From the NCBI GenBank assembly GCA_958405195.1, contig CATYDM010000009.1:1-58143 (forward strand): a stretch of 58,143 nucleotides of DNA, in the 5' to 3' direction. The stretch is from an uncultured Collinsella sp. Its GTDB lineage: Bacteria > Actinomycetota > Coriobacteriia > Coriobacteriales > Coriobacteriaceae. A program made the translations under genes and the position numbers. Numbering within the stretch: the first letter of the stretch is position 1; the number at the start of each line of letters is the position of its first letter. Positions 24,295 through 34,536 of this stretch are shown piece after piece. The notes beneath the pieces are model-generated. The model worked only from the letters and a program-made list of their open reading frames with translations. It did no database searches and was not told where the DNA came from.

Positions 24295-24430
24295 GATCAT
24301 TCCTCTCCTGCGGGCACGTCGGTACCCACCGTTTGAATGTTGTCCATTATACCCGCAGCGCATCACTTGCCGCTCCGCTCATCTACGTACGGCAAAGGCG
24401 CAGGTACGTGATGGTGATAAACGCGTAGGC

Positions 24431-25264
24431 CTACTCCTGGGGCATAGCCGACATGGCCACCGTGGCACCCGGGTCCTCGCCGGCGCCGTCCACGAGCGGC
24501 AGGCTGCCCTCATGCGCAGGTCCTGCCGGAACCGTCGCAGCACCGCCAAAGACGGCAGCGGAGGCCTCGTGGTTCTCGGCAACCGCGCCCTCGGTATCAA
24601 TCGCCACCTGGAACTCGTCGTCAAAGTTGGGGACACCCTGGGGCTCGGTGGGAACGGGCTCGGCGGTCGCATCGGAAACGGGCTCGGCGTCGACCGGCGC
24701 ATCGCCCTCGTCAGCGCCCTCGTCCTCGGCAGCATCTTCGCCGTTCGCAGCGGCGACGGCCTCGTGAGGATCCTTGCCCTCGGCCTCGGCGCGCATGCCC
24801 AGCACCAGGTTGCGCAGGCCCGCGACCGTGCCCTCCACGTCGGGGGCCGGCTGGTCAGCGTGTAGGTAGGCCCAGTCCATCATAAAGGTGGCCGAAGACA
24901 GCGCGCCGATGGCCAGCGCATCATCGGGGCACGAAAGCTCAATCTCAAAGACGCGCTCGTCGTGCTCGCTCACGCGGGTGCGGCCGCACGAAATGCTGCC
25001 CGCAAGACCGGTCTCGTTCATGAGCTCGACCGTCACATGCTCAAGCAGGTGGCAAAGCTCGGTCTGGCCCATGCAGTCCTGGAACTCACGACCGGAATCA
25101 CCCAGGCACAGGTGCTTGGCAATCGCCGGCACCAGGTAATACACGCGCGCCGTGGCCTCGATATCCTCCGAGGTCATGAGCGGCATGCCGGGGTTCACCA
25201 GCACATGCGCGCAGATCTTGTCCTCGCTGACGGTGACCTTAAGGATGTTGAACAGGCCTGCCAT
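24431..25264 (-). CDS. Orphan domain resembling the N-terminus of cyanophycin synthetase
   Basis: 277 residues. Residues 1-150 contain FQDCMGQTELCHLLEHVTVE and then GSISCGRTRVSE. This matches the order and spacing of the cyanophycin synthetase N-domain (a G-rich strand, HxxEH-ELQ-type helix, then GRTR). The HxxEH pattern (HLLEH, about 72-76) is intact. No ATP-grasp or Mur-ligase domain follows. The remaining 120 residues are acidic, Ala/Pro-rich low complexity. It lies 24 nt after the CNNM-type gene and is probably in one operon with it. The domain link is from pattern memory; function is unknown. Confidence 0.6.
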   Translation of the reverse strand: MAGLFNILKVTVSEDKICAHVLVNPGMPLMTSEDIEATARVYYLVPAIAKHLCLGDSGREFQDCMGQTELCHLLEHVTVELMNETGLAGSISCGRTRVSEHDERVFEIELSCPDDALAIGALSSATFMMDWAYLHADQPAPDVEGTVAGLRNLVLGMRAEAEGKDPHEAVAAANGEDAAEDEGADEGDAPVDAEPVSDATAEPVPTEPQGVPNFDDEFQVAIDTEGAVAENHEASAAVFGGAATVPAGPAHEGSLPLVDGAGEDPGATVAMSAMPQE

Positions 25265-25288
25265 AACTCTCCCCTACTCTTCCTTGCC

Positions 25289-26662
<1,374 letters not shown>

Positions 26663-26776
26663 CGGGAGTTTCTCGAACCTCCAAGATTCGGGACGTTAGG
26701 TAGTAAGCGTAGGTGACGGATAGGGCAGTTGCGCCCGGCGGCCGCCTGGATAGGTCCGCGGGCACAGACGCGATCG

Positions 26777-27460
26777 CTAGATTACGAAGAGGATCACCGC
26801 CATGAACTGGAAGATGCTGCCGGCGAGTACCCACAGGTGAAACACGCTGTGAAGATAGCGCACGTTTTTGGCGATATAGAACGGCACGCCCGCGGTGTAG
26901 CACACGCCGCCGACGGCGAGCAGGGCAAGTGCCACGGGGTTGAGCAGCGCCACAAGTTCGGGCAGCTTAAAGACGACGAGCCAGCCCATCAGCAGGTAGA
27001 CCAGGCCGCTTACCCAGTGCGGCTGGCGCTCGCGCATAAAGCACTCGAGGGCGATGCCGATGATGGCGATGGCCCATACGGCAAAGAACAGCACAGCGCC
27101 GCCGTCGTTTGCGAGCGTGATGAGACAAAACGGCGTATAGCTGCCGGCTATGAGCAGGTAGATGCAGCTGTGGTCGATGATGCGGAATACGCGCTTGGCG
27201 CGCGCGGGCTGAATCGCGTGGTAGAGCGTGGAGGCTAGGTATTCGAGGATAATGCTGACGCCATAGACAATTGCCGCGGCCATGTGGGCCGGGCCTCCGC
27301 CGCGCAGGGCAGCGAATACGATCAGGAGCACCAGGCCCGCGATACCCAGCAGGCAGCCGACACCATGGGTGACGGAGTTCATGATCTCCTCGCCCACCGT
27401 GTAGTGTGGAACGGCCGCGGTCTTGGGCCGCGGCTTAGAACTGTCGCTCGAATCGGACAT
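26777..27460 (-). CDS. Hemolysin III family (PAQR-like) membrane protein
   Basis: 227 residues from the ATG at 27460, with GGAGG 11 nt upstream; an in-frame TTG six codons earlier lacks a proper site. Seven hydrophobic helices carry the family pattern: GEEIMNSVTHGVGC in the first helix, STLYHAI with the conserved Ser and His near helix 3, and SVFHLWVLAGSIFQF with the C-terminal His. The family is related to adiponectin receptors and is proposed to act on membrane lipids or homeostasis. It shares a divergent promoter region with the hydrolase gene at 27647. Confidence 0.92.
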   Translation of the reverse strand: MSDSSDSSKPRPKTAAVPHYTVGEEIMNSVTHGVGCLLGIAGLVLLIVFAALRGGGPAHMAAAIVYGVSIILEYLASTLYHAIQPARAKRVFRIIDHSCIYLLIAGSYTPFCLITLANDGGAVLFFAVWAIAIIGIALECFMRERQPHWVSGLVYLLMGWLVVFKLPELVALLNPVALALLAVGGVCYTAGVPFYIAKNVRYLHSVFHLWVLAGSIFQFMAVILFVI

Positions 27461-27568
27461 GCCGGTTACATCCTCCAACGTAAAGAGTTCTCAACACTAT
27501 ATCAAAGCGTCTAGGTACGTGCGAAATTTGCACCATACGTGACCCTTTGTTTACCCATTCTTTGCCTG

Positions 27569-27597
27569 TTGACGCATCAACGGCGAACGTCCATAAT
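27569..27597 (+). promoter_or_regulatory. Promoter of the alpha/beta hydrolase gene
   Basis: TTGACG (27569-27574) and CATAAT (27592-27597) are separated by 17 nt, each 5 of 6 to consensus. A partial dyad, TGTTGATG/TATTAACA (27613-27628), lies just downstream of the likely start point and could be an operator. Confidence 0.7.
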
Positions 27598-27646
27598 GCG
27601 CTTGCATTAAATGTTGATGTATTAACATCTTATAGGAAAGCTTCTT

Positions 27647-28612
27647 ATGTCTCAAAACGCACGTTCCCATCGAAAGCTCAAGATAGCCGGCGTCGTTGCG
27701 CTGGTGCTCGTTGTCGCGCTGCTGGGGTTTGCCGGCAACTTTCTGTTTGACTTCGCGCTGAATCCCCGCGCGCCATACACCATGAAGATGATGCAGGACG
27801 GCAAGGACGCCGAAAAGGGCGAGCAGATGGACGCCGAGGACACCGAGGCGCGGGCATGGTTTAAAGAGAACCGCGAGAGCAGCGGCCTCACCGCAGATGA
27901 CGGAACCGAGCTCGCCGCCTGGTATTTTACTGCCTCGGAGAACACCCACGATTACGCCGTCTGCCTGCATGGATATACCAACGAGCCCATCGGCATGGCT
28001 CGATACGCCAAGCGCTTCCACGACCGTGGCATGAACGTGCTCGCGCCTGCCGCCCGCGCCCACGAGCGCTCCGGCGGCGACTATATCGGCATGGGCTGGC
28101 CCGAGCGCCTCGATATCGTCGCATGGATCGAGCAAATCGTTCAGGCTGACCCCCAGGCGCGCATTCTTGTCTTTGGCGAATCGATGGGTGCAGCAACCGC
28201 TATGAACGTCGCGGGGGAATCTCTGCCTGCAAACGTGAAATGCATTATCGAGGACTGTGGTTATACGAGTGTTTGGGACGAGTTTTCCCTGCAGCTCAAG
28301 GACGTGTTCGGCCTGCCCAGCTTTCCCTTGCTCGATGTAGCAAACTTGGTGTGCAACGTGCGCGCGGGCTACGACTTTCATAAGGCGAGCAGTGTGGAGC
28401 AACTCAAACACGCGACGGTTCCCATGCTGTTTATCCACGGCGACCAGGACACCTTTGTACCGTACAGCATGCTCGACCAAAACTACGACGCGTGCGCCAG
28501 CAAGGTCAAGCAAAAGCTCACTATCCATGGCGCCACCCACGCCAAGAGTGCGCAAGTTGACCCCGAGCTCTACTGGAACACGGTCGACGACTTCCTCGAC
28601 AAGAATTTTTAG
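27647..28612 (+). CDS. Membrane-anchored alpha/beta hydrolase
   Basis: 321 residues. One N-terminal helix (about 13-34) anchors the protein with the hydrolase domain outside. The oxyanion motif is CLHGY (about 107). The nucleophile elbow is GESMG (Ser about 184), the acid GDQD (about 269) and the histidine in IHGATHAKS (about 297). The catalytic triad is therefore complete. It resembles the BEM46/YqkD-like group of peptidase-S9-like hydrolases whose substrates are mostly unknown. It is monocistronic with its own promoter and a bidirectional terminator. Confidence 0.88.
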   Translation: MSQNARSHRKLKIAGVVALVLVVALLGFAGNFLFDFALNPRAPYTMKMMQDGKDAEKGEQMDAEDTEARAWFKENRESSGLTADDGTELAAWYFTASENTHDYAVCLHGYTNEPIGMARYAKRFHDRGMNVLAPAARAHERSGGDYIGMGWPERLDIVAWIEQIVQADPQARILVFGESMGAATAMNVAGESLPANVKCIIEDCGYTSVWDEFSLQLKDVFGLPSFPLLDVANLVCNVRAGYDFHKASSVEQLKHATVPMLFIHGDQDTFVPYSMLDQNYDACASKVKQKLTIHGATHAKSAQVDPELYWNTVDDFLDKNF

Positions 28613-28690
28613 GCAAAAAGCAACGTCTGGGGTTTTGTTGCCAAAAAACGGTTTGTGGTCGGCGGTATTCGATTTTTCACCGCACTTCTG

Positions 28691-28729
28691 AAAAACCGCC
28701 CGTGGGCGCTGTGCTCACGGGCGGTTTTT
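28691..28729. terminator. Bidirectional rho-independent terminator
   Basis: AAAAACCGCCCGTG pairs with CACGGGCGGTTTTT around an 11-nt loop, giving A-run and T-run on opposite sides. It separates the hydrolase gene from the convergent DUF362 gene. Confidence 0.9.
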
Positions 28730-28776
28730 GCTCAACTAGCGCTACAAAGGCGCTTGTTTTGTCCAATAGCTAGGCG

Positions 28777-29982
28777 CTACTTGACCTCGATGAGCTCGTA
28801 CTCGCTCGTGCCAAGGCCGATCTTCTCGGCATGCGCGATGCACGCGCGCCAATCGGTATCGGGATGCGTGATGCAGAAGGGGTCGCGCGCCTGCTCGCCC
28901 TCCAGATGCTCGTGGTTATGCTCCATCTTGGCGGCGCTGTCGGTGAGCTCGGTGTTGGGCAGCGGCTCGGATGCCATGACGGCATCGGCGCAGGCCTGAT
29001 CGATAGCGACCGGGTCGAAGCTCGCGAACATGCCGATGTCGTTGACGATAGGCGTATCGTTTTCGGGATGGCAATCGCAGTTGGGGCTGATATCCATGGC
29101 AAGCGAGATATGGAAGCTCGGGCGGCCGTCGACGACGGCCTTGGTGTACTCGGCAATCTTGCAGTTGAGCACGTCGGCCGCGGCCTCATAGCCGGGCTTG
29201 ATGGCGTCCTGGTTGCACACGCCGATGCAGCGGCCGCAGCCCACGCAGCGATCGTGGTCGATGGTGGCCACGTGCACCGTGCGAGTAGCGCCGCTGGCAA
29301 GCTCGCGCTCGCGGGTGTCGTTGAACGAGACGGCGTCGTGCGCGCAGATCTTTTCGCAGGCACGGCAGCCAACGCAGTGCTCGGTCGCGACGTTCGGCTT
29401 ACCGGCGGCATGCTGCTCCATCTTGCCGGCACGGCTGCCGCCTCCCATACCCAGGTTCTTCATGGCGCCGCCAAAGCCGGCCTGCTCATGGCCCTTAAAG
29501 TGGGTGAGGCTAATCACGATATCGGCATCCATGAGCGCCTGACCGATCTTAGCCTCGTGCACGTACTCTCCGCCCTCGACCGGGACGAGCGCCTCGTCGG
29601 TGCCCTTGAGGCCGTCGGCGATGATGATCTGGCAACCCGTGGCATACGGGGTAAAGCCGTTCTGGTAGGCGGTATCGATGTGCTCGAGCGCGTTTTTGCG
29701 GCTACCGACATAGAGCGTGTTGCAGTCGGTGAGAAAGGGCTTGCCACCCAATTCCTTCACGACGTCCGCGACGGCGCGGGCGTAGTTGGGGCGCAAAAAG
29801 CTCAGGTTGCCCAACTCGCCAAAGTGAATCTTGATGGCGACGAACTTGTTCTCAAAGTCGATCTGCTCAATACCGGCGTGACGGATGAGGCGCTTGAGCT
29901 TGTCGAGCTGGCTCTCGCGAGCATGCGTGCGCAAGTTGGTGAAGTACACCTTAGCGGGTGCTGCGGGTGTAGTTGCGGTCAT
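28777..29982 (-). CDS. DUF362 iron-sulfur protein
   Basis: 401 residues. The DUF362 domain (about 10-200 and after the clusters) includes VAIKIHFGELGN, FLTDCNTLYVGSR and LTHFKGHEQAGFGGAMKN. Two [4Fe-4S] ferredoxin motifs are inserted: CVGCRACEKICAHDA (about 206) and CVGCGRCIGVCNQDA (about 248), each CxxCxxCxxxC. It is soluble, without Tat signal. Such proteins are common in strict anaerobes and are presumed redox proteins of unknown substrate. The window's hydrogenase makes a ferredoxin-linked role conceivable, but that is speculation. Confidence 0.9.
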   Translation of the reverse strand: MTATTPAAPAKVYFTNLRTHARESQLDKLKRLIRHAGIEQIDFENKFVAIKIHFGELGNLSFLRPNYARAVADVVKELGGKPFLTDCNTLYVGSRKNALEHIDTAYQNGFTPYATGCQIIIADGLKGTDEALVPVEGGEYVHEAKIGQALMDADIVISLTHFKGHEQAGFGGAMKNLGMGGGSRAGKMEQHAAGKPNVATEHCVGCRACEKICAHDAVSFNDTRERELASGATRTVHVATIDHDRCVGCGRCIGVCNQDAIKPGYEAAADVLNCKIAEYTKAVVDGRPSFHISLAMDISPNCDCHPENDTPIVNDIGMFASFDPVAIDQACADAVMASEPLPNTELTDSAAKMEHNHEHLEGEQARDPFCITHPDTDWRACIAHAEKIGLGTSEYELIEVK

Positions 29983-30066
29983 AGATATATCCCCTCGGTC
30001 TATATGGCGTTACAGACATAAGAGGATGGTACCAGTTAAAGCAGAGTTAAAGTCAAGTACGGCACC

Positions 30067-30095
30067 CAGTCATTGGGGACAGACTTAAATGACTG
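30067..30095. repeat. REP-like palindrome D4
   Basis: CAGTCATT and AATGACTG enclose the 13-nt loop GGGGACAGACTTA. Perfect 8-bp stem, same family as D1. Confidence 0.85.
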
Positions 30096-30099
30096 AAAC

Positions 30100-30128
30100 C
30101 ACTCATTGGGGACGGACTTAAATGAGTG
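30100..30128. repeat. REP-like palindrome D5
   Basis: CACTCATT and AATGAGTG enclose GGGGACGGACTTA. The stem differs from D4 at one base on each arm (G to C and C to G), so pairing is kept. It is the tandem neighbour of D4 at 4 nt. Confidence 0.85.
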
Positions 30129-30167
30129 CCTCGCCACCTGGCAGCTAGGGGCGCGCCGTCACGTTTG

Positions 30168-30285
30168 TGGCGGCGCGCCTTGGTTTGGCGGCGCGTTCTA
30201 GCGTGGCCACAATCTGGTTTGATGGCGTGCCCTGGTGTGGCGGCGTTGACGGCGTGCCCTGGCGTGACGGAGCGTCCTGGCGCGG
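30168..30285. repeat. Degenerate GC-rich direct repeats
   Basis: Variants of GGCGTGCCCTGGCGTGACGG recur several times with irregular spacing, directly downstream of the methyltransferase stop on its minus strand. No frame or RNA is recognised. It accounts for most of the 29983-30289 gap together with the two D palindromes. Confidence 0.5.
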
Positions 30286-30289
30286 ACCG

Positions 30290-30934
30290 CTAGCCCTTTC
30301 GCGCGACCAGATGCGCGCGGAATCCCTTCTGTGCCTCGAGCTTGAGCGGGGTGAGCCCGAATTCCTCGACGAGCGCGCGTAGCTCGGACAGCTTGAGGAT
30401 GCGCACGTCGCCATGGCCCAAGAGGCGTGCCAGCGGTAGCTCGATGTTGTTCATGAGCCAGACCGCGACATCGTTCGAGGTGTAGTCGCGAAGGACCAGT
30501 CGCCCGCCGGGCCGAAGGACGCGTGCCACCTCGGCGAAAAACCTCTCCGGATGCGGGTAGTGGTGGAAGCTGTTGGAGCAGAGCACGGCGTCGAAGCTCC
30601 GGGGCTCGAAGGGCAGTGCCTCCGCGTCTCCGACGACAAAGCTGACGTTATCGAGCTGCTTTGCCCGAGCGACGTCGATCATCCCGGGTGTGAGGTCGAG
30701 TCCAGTCAAGTGCTTGCTGGGGTACCGGGCGTGGAGCAGTTCTAGGACGGCTCCGGTTCCACAGCCCACGTCGAGCGCGTCCTCGAACGGTTCGAGCTCA
30801 AGCTCCTCGAGCATTTGCGGATAGTCGTCCTTGCACATCTCGTAAATGCCGGCATGGCCGGATTCGTAGACCTTTGCCGCCTCGGTGAACTCCTTGATGG
30901 AGAGCTGCTTGAGCTCCTCTGCCGATCTTGCCAT
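30290..30934 (-). CDS. Class I SAM-dependent methyltransferase
   Basis: 214 residues from the ATG at 30934, preceded by AAGGAGA at 4 nt; the longer open frame upstream runs through a terminator region and is unlikely. Motif I for S-adenosylmethionine is ALDVGCGTGAVLELL (about residues 50-64), with the acidic end of strand 2 in LTGLDLTPGMID, and later FDAVLCSNSFHHYPHPERF and LRPGGRLVLRDY. It belongs to the UbiE/Methyltransf_11 type; the acceptor is unknown. It is monocistronic, with a terminator of the upstream operon before it. Confidence 0.92.
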   Translation of the reverse strand: MARSAEELKQLSIKEFTEAAKVYESGHAGIYEMCKDDYPQMLEELELEPFEDALDVGCGTGAVLELLHARYPSKHLTGLDLTPGMIDVARAKQLDNVSFVVGDAEALPFEPRSFDAVLCSNSFHHYPHPERFFAEVARVLRPGGRLVLRDYTSNDVAVWLMNNIELPLARLLGHGDVRILKLSELRALVEEFGLTPLKLEAQKGFRAHLVARKG

Positions 30935-31004
30935 GGGTCTCCTTCTGTTCGGGGAAGTCTGACGTTGCGCGCGTTTGCCCACGTCGGGCCTGGCGGGCAA
31001 ATAA

Positions 31005-31040
31005 CGCGGGGGCACCCTTCCTTCGGTTCGTGCCCCCGCG
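31005..31040 (-). terminator. Terminator of the ABC permease operon
   Basis: CGCGGGGGCAC pairs perfectly with GTGCCCCCGCG around a 14-nt loop. On the minus strand TTATTTG follows. It lies 13 nt past the FtsX-type permease stop. Confidence 0.8.
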
Positions 31041-31053
31041 TGCGGGCGGTTCT

Positions 31054-33720
31054 CTATTCCTGGACCTTCAGCGCCTCGGAGAGGCTCACGCGCTTGATGG
31101 AGCGCGTGTGTAGCAGCGCCACGACCAGGTAGGTCGCAAAGCCAATGCCGACGCATGCAGCCATAGACCAAGCGGGCACGTAGATCTCAATATTGCCGTT
31201 GTAGGCGAGCAACATCATGCGGAAGATGGCCGTGAGCGAGCCAATGATGACCGGCAGGCTCAGCACGAGCGACGCCGCCACGCACAGCGTGATCGAGCGG
31301 ATGTACAGATACGAGATCTCGCTATCGCGATAGCCAAAGACTTTCATGTAGCTGATCGAACGGGCGCTGTGATCGATCACAGCCTTGGTCAGCAGGTACA
31401 TAAACAGCAGGAAGATAAACACCGCGAGACCGATCATCATTCCGATCATTTTGCTCATCATACCGATGAACTGGTCGCCCACGGCGCGCATGTCGTCGGG
31501 CGTGGTGTCGCCGGCAAAGTAGCGCGAATCGAGGTCGAGCTTCTCGTCGCTCACATAGCCGTTAAAGTAGGCGGCGTCGTTGTCAAACAGCTCGTTAAAG
31601 TCTTCGATACTCATATAGATATTCATGTCCGACTTGGAGCCCCAGGCACAGTCCTTGCCCGCATACTCAAGGGAATAATGCTCGCCCTCGTACTTGTCGC
31701 CGAGCGTGACCTTCTGGCCCTCGCTCCAGCCAAACTTGTCGAGCAGGCCACCGCCAAAGACAACGCGCCCATCGCCGACGTTGAGGTCTTTCCAATAGCG
31801 CGAATCGGATGAAATACCGTAGACGGAAATCGTCTCCTCACCATTTCTATCGCCGCGGTCGTATTGCAGCTGGTAAACGGCGTATTTCTCGGCCTGTGCG
31901 ATTGCGCCTGCACCGTTGTCGATCGTATTGACCGGGTGGATATCGTCGTTGTCAGTGTCGATCTTAAAGGCCTTGTCAATCAGGTCGATAGCCTCGTCGC
32001 GGTTGCAGCCGAGGGCATCGGCAAGATCGTCAAGGCGCGCGTAGAGCGCATCCTTCTTGTCCTGGACCTTGGCAAGCGCATCCTGCGCTGCAGTCAAGCT
32101 CTCGGCAGACGGAGATGCGGTCGCGGCATCGGCTGCCGTCTGCGCCGCATCGGCCGCGTCGTCAAGCTCGTCATCGGCATCCTGGGCGGCGGAAAGCAGC
32201 GCGCCGTCAACCGACTGCAAGCGCTCGAGCGCCGACCACTGCTCGCGTTCCTCGGCAGTGCCCTCAAGCTCCAGCGGAGCCTTGAGCGTGTACTGGTGCT
32301 CGGCGACCAGGCTCGTCTCCAGGTTGTCCGCGTAGTGCGTCATCGTGGGCAGAATCGCCAGGCCAAAGAGCAGCAGCAGCGAGGCAAACGCAATGCCCAC
32401 GAAGAGCGTGGCGAAGTTGCCCAGGTTGCGCAGGAAGATACGCAGGCGGAAGCGGGAAACAAAACCCATGCGCTCCGGCAGCTGCAAGCCGCGCTTGGTG
32501 CCCGATTTGCCGCTCGCCTCGTGACGAAGGAACTGCAACGGCGTCTTGCCCATTTTGCGAAGCAAACCCACCAGCGTGATGAGGATGAGCGCGGCGGCGG
32601 GAACCACGGCGCACTTCACAAAGATCTCCCAGCTCCAGTACACCTGGAAGGGCGGCAGGCTGTACGAACCGTAATAGAGACTGCGCATGGGCTCGGTAAA
32701 GAACACAATGCCGAGCGCAGTGCCCAAAAGCGCCGCGACCACGCCCACGATGGCGGGAAGTGTCAGGTAGTGCAGCACGATCTCGCGTCGACGATAGCCG
32801 CTGGCGAGCAGCGTGCCGATGATGGCGCTCTCCTCCTCGATGGTGGCGTCGGTAAGGACCACAAAGACGAACGCCATAATCACGATGATGATGTCGAGCA
32901 GCGTCATCCACATCATGGAGTCGCCGTCCACGTCGTCGCGCGCATAGCCAATGCCCTGGTTGGAATCGGCATCGATCAGATCGTCCACGCGCGCATCGGC
33001 TTCGGTCAGTGCCTCGACCATATCTTGTTCGGCATCGGTGCGGTCCGCGGTGGAGAGATCGCGATCGGCAAAGGTGAAGGAGTAGGTGTAGACGGGTGCG
33101 CCGCCGGCATCCTCGAGCGCGGCAAAGCCGGCATCGGTAACCTCGGCAACGCCATAGGTGACGGTGTTGATCGTAAAGTCGGAGTTGTTGAGGAACAGCG
33201 CCTGGCTATCGGGCTGGGTCATGATGCCGCAAATGGTGTAGGTGCGGCCCTCAAGCTCGACCTTATCGCCCACGGCGAGGTCGTTGTTGGTGGCGAAGAC
33301 GCGGTCGATTGCCACCTCATCGTCCGTCTTGGGCTGCCTGCCCTCACAGTAGGACGCGATATCGACCTTGGTACGGTGCGCATAGGTGCGCAGCGTGCGC
33401 TTGGTGCCGTCGTCGCCGGCGGTCTTTTTGATGATGGCGTCGATGGAGAAATTCTTGTAGAGCGTGACGCCGCCGACGTCGTCGGCTGCATCCTCGGCGG
33501 CCTTGAGTTGGTCTTTGGTGGCCTCGAAGGAGGTGGTCACGCGGCCGTCCTCAATCGTGTACGCATCGCGCATGTCGTCGATAAGGCAGCCGATGGAATG
33601 CGCCGCGAGCAAAAAGCCCGAGGTAAGGGCAATGCTTCCGCACATAAGCAAAAAGATGCCCAGGTACTTGCCGATATTGCGGCGCAGCTCGCGCGGGAGA
33701 CGTTTTGCGAGAGGTGTCAT
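31054..33720 (-). CDS. FtsX-type ABC transporter permease
   Basis: 888 residues from the ATG at 33720. It has one N-terminal helix, a large extracellular region (about 45-270), three helices (about 275-390), a fourth near 440, a second large extracellular region with an Ala/Asp-rich coiled coil (about 505-600) and three C-terminal helices (about 750-880). This is the duplicated FtsX (MacB-like) layout of large single-chain permeases. The gene starts 8 nt after the ATPase stop. Likely substrates are peptides or lipids, as in antimicrobial-peptide or lipoprotein transporters; the actual cargo is not shown. Confidence 0.9.
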   Translation of the reverse strand: MTPLAKRLPRELRRNIGKYLGIFLLMCGSIALTSGFLLAAHSIGCLIDDMRDAYTIEDGRVTTSFEATKDQLKAAEDAADDVGGVTLYKNFSIDAIIKKTAGDDGTKRTLRTYAHRTKVDIASYCEGRQPKTDDEVAIDRVFATNNDLAVGDKVELEGRTYTICGIMTQPDSQALFLNNSDFTINTVTYGVAEVTDAGFAALEDAGGAPVYTYSFTFADRDLSTADRTDAEQDMVEALTEADARVDDLIDADSNQGIGYARDDVDGDSMMWMTLLDIIIVIMAFVFVVLTDATIEEESAIIGTLLASGYRRREIVLHYLTLPAIVGVVAALLGTALGIVFFTEPMRSLYYGSYSLPPFQVYWSWEIFVKCAVVPAAALILITLVGLLRKMGKTPLQFLRHEASGKSGTKRGLQLPERMGFVSRFRLRIFLRNLGNFATLFVGIAFASLLLLFGLAILPTMTHYADNLETSLVAEHQYTLKAPLELEGTAEEREQWSALERLQSVDGALLSAAQDADDELDDAADAAQTAADAATASPSAESLTAAQDALAKVQDKKDALYARLDDLADALGCNRDEAIDLIDKAFKIDTDNDDIHPVNTIDNGAGAIAQAEKYAVYQLQYDRGDRNGEETISVYGISSDSRYWKDLNVGDGRVVFGGGLLDKFGWSEGQKVTLGDKYEGEHYSLEYAGKDCAWGSKSDMNIYMSIEDFNELFDNDAAYFNGYVSDEKLDLDSRYFAGDTTPDDMRAVGDQFIGMMSKMIGMMIGLAVFIFLLFMYLLTKAVIDHSARSISYMKVFGYRDSEISYLYIRSITLCVAASLVLSLPVIIGSLTAIFRMMLLAYNGNIEIYVPAWSMAACVGIGFATYLVVALLHTRSIKRVSLSEALKVQE

Positions 33721-33728
33721 GGCGCCGC

Positions 33729-34454
33729 CTACCAATCGAGCTCGGCGGCCGCGACGGGCGACTCGTTGAGCTCATCCTCGACGATGCGCCCGTCGCGCAG
33801 GCGCAGCACGCGGTTGGCCATGCGAGCGATGGCGGCGTTGTGCGTGACGATGATGATGGTGCAGCCGTACTCGTGATTGACATCCTCCATGAGCTGCAGG
33901 ATTTCCTTGGACGTCTTATAGTCGAGCGCGCCCGTAGGCTCGTCGCACAGCAGCAGACCTGGGTTTTTGACGAGCGCGCGGCCGATGGCACAGCGCTGCT
34001 GCTGGCCGCCCGAAACTTGGCGCGGGAACTTGTTGCGGTGCTCGTAGAGGCCCAGCGAACGCAGCAGGTCGTCGACATTGAGCGGGTTTTTGGACAGGTG
34101 CGCCGTGACCTCGATGTTCTCCTTGATGGTGAGGTCGGGCACCAGATTGTAGAACTGGAAGACGAAGCCCAGCTCACGGCGGCGGTACTCACCCAGGTCG
34201 GTAGGCTTGAGCACCGTGAGGTCGCAGCCGTCCACCATGATGGAGCCGCCGTCGGCATCCTCCAGGCCGCCAATGAGGTTGAGAAAGGTCGACTTGCCCG
34301 AACCCGAGGGCCCCAGCATGACGCAGATCTCGCCGCGGTTGATGGACGTGTCGATGCCATCGAGTACCGTCAGGCGCGCATCACCGTCGCCATAGTGTTT
34401 CTTGAGCCCTTTGACCTGGACATAGGCTTCCTGCGTTGCCATGGTATCCCCCAT
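33729..34454 (-). CDS. ABC transporter ATP-binding protein (MacB/LolD type)
   Basis: 241 residues. Walker A GPSGSGKST (about 43-51), Q-loop in VFQFYN, signature VSGGQQQR (about 147) and Walker B LLLCDEPTGALD (about 170) are all intact. The GALD ending and length fit the MacB/LolD group that energises FtsX-type permeases, here the next gene. Two starts are possible: ATG 34454 (used) or ATG 34442, which has GGGGGA 4 nt upstream. The region upstream carries REP-like repeats. Confidence 0.93.
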   Translation of the reverse strand: MGDTMATQEAYVQVKGLKKHYGDGDARLTVLDGIDTSINRGEICVMLGPSGSGKSTFLNLIGGLEDADGGSIMVDGCDLTVLKPTDLGEYRRRELGFVFQFYNLVPDLTIKENIEVTAHLSKNPLNVDDLLRSLGLYEHRNKFPRQVSGGQQQRCAIGRALVKNPGLLLCDEPTGALDYKTSKEILQLMEDVNHEYGCTIIIVTHNAAIARMANRVLRLRDGRIVEDELNESPVAAAELDW

Positions 34455-34536
34455 TGTTAGCCTCGTACTACTTTATAAGCGTAATAGTAAACCTTGGCGA
34501 ACTATTTTTGGAGCGAGGCCTGGAATTTATTTCAGA

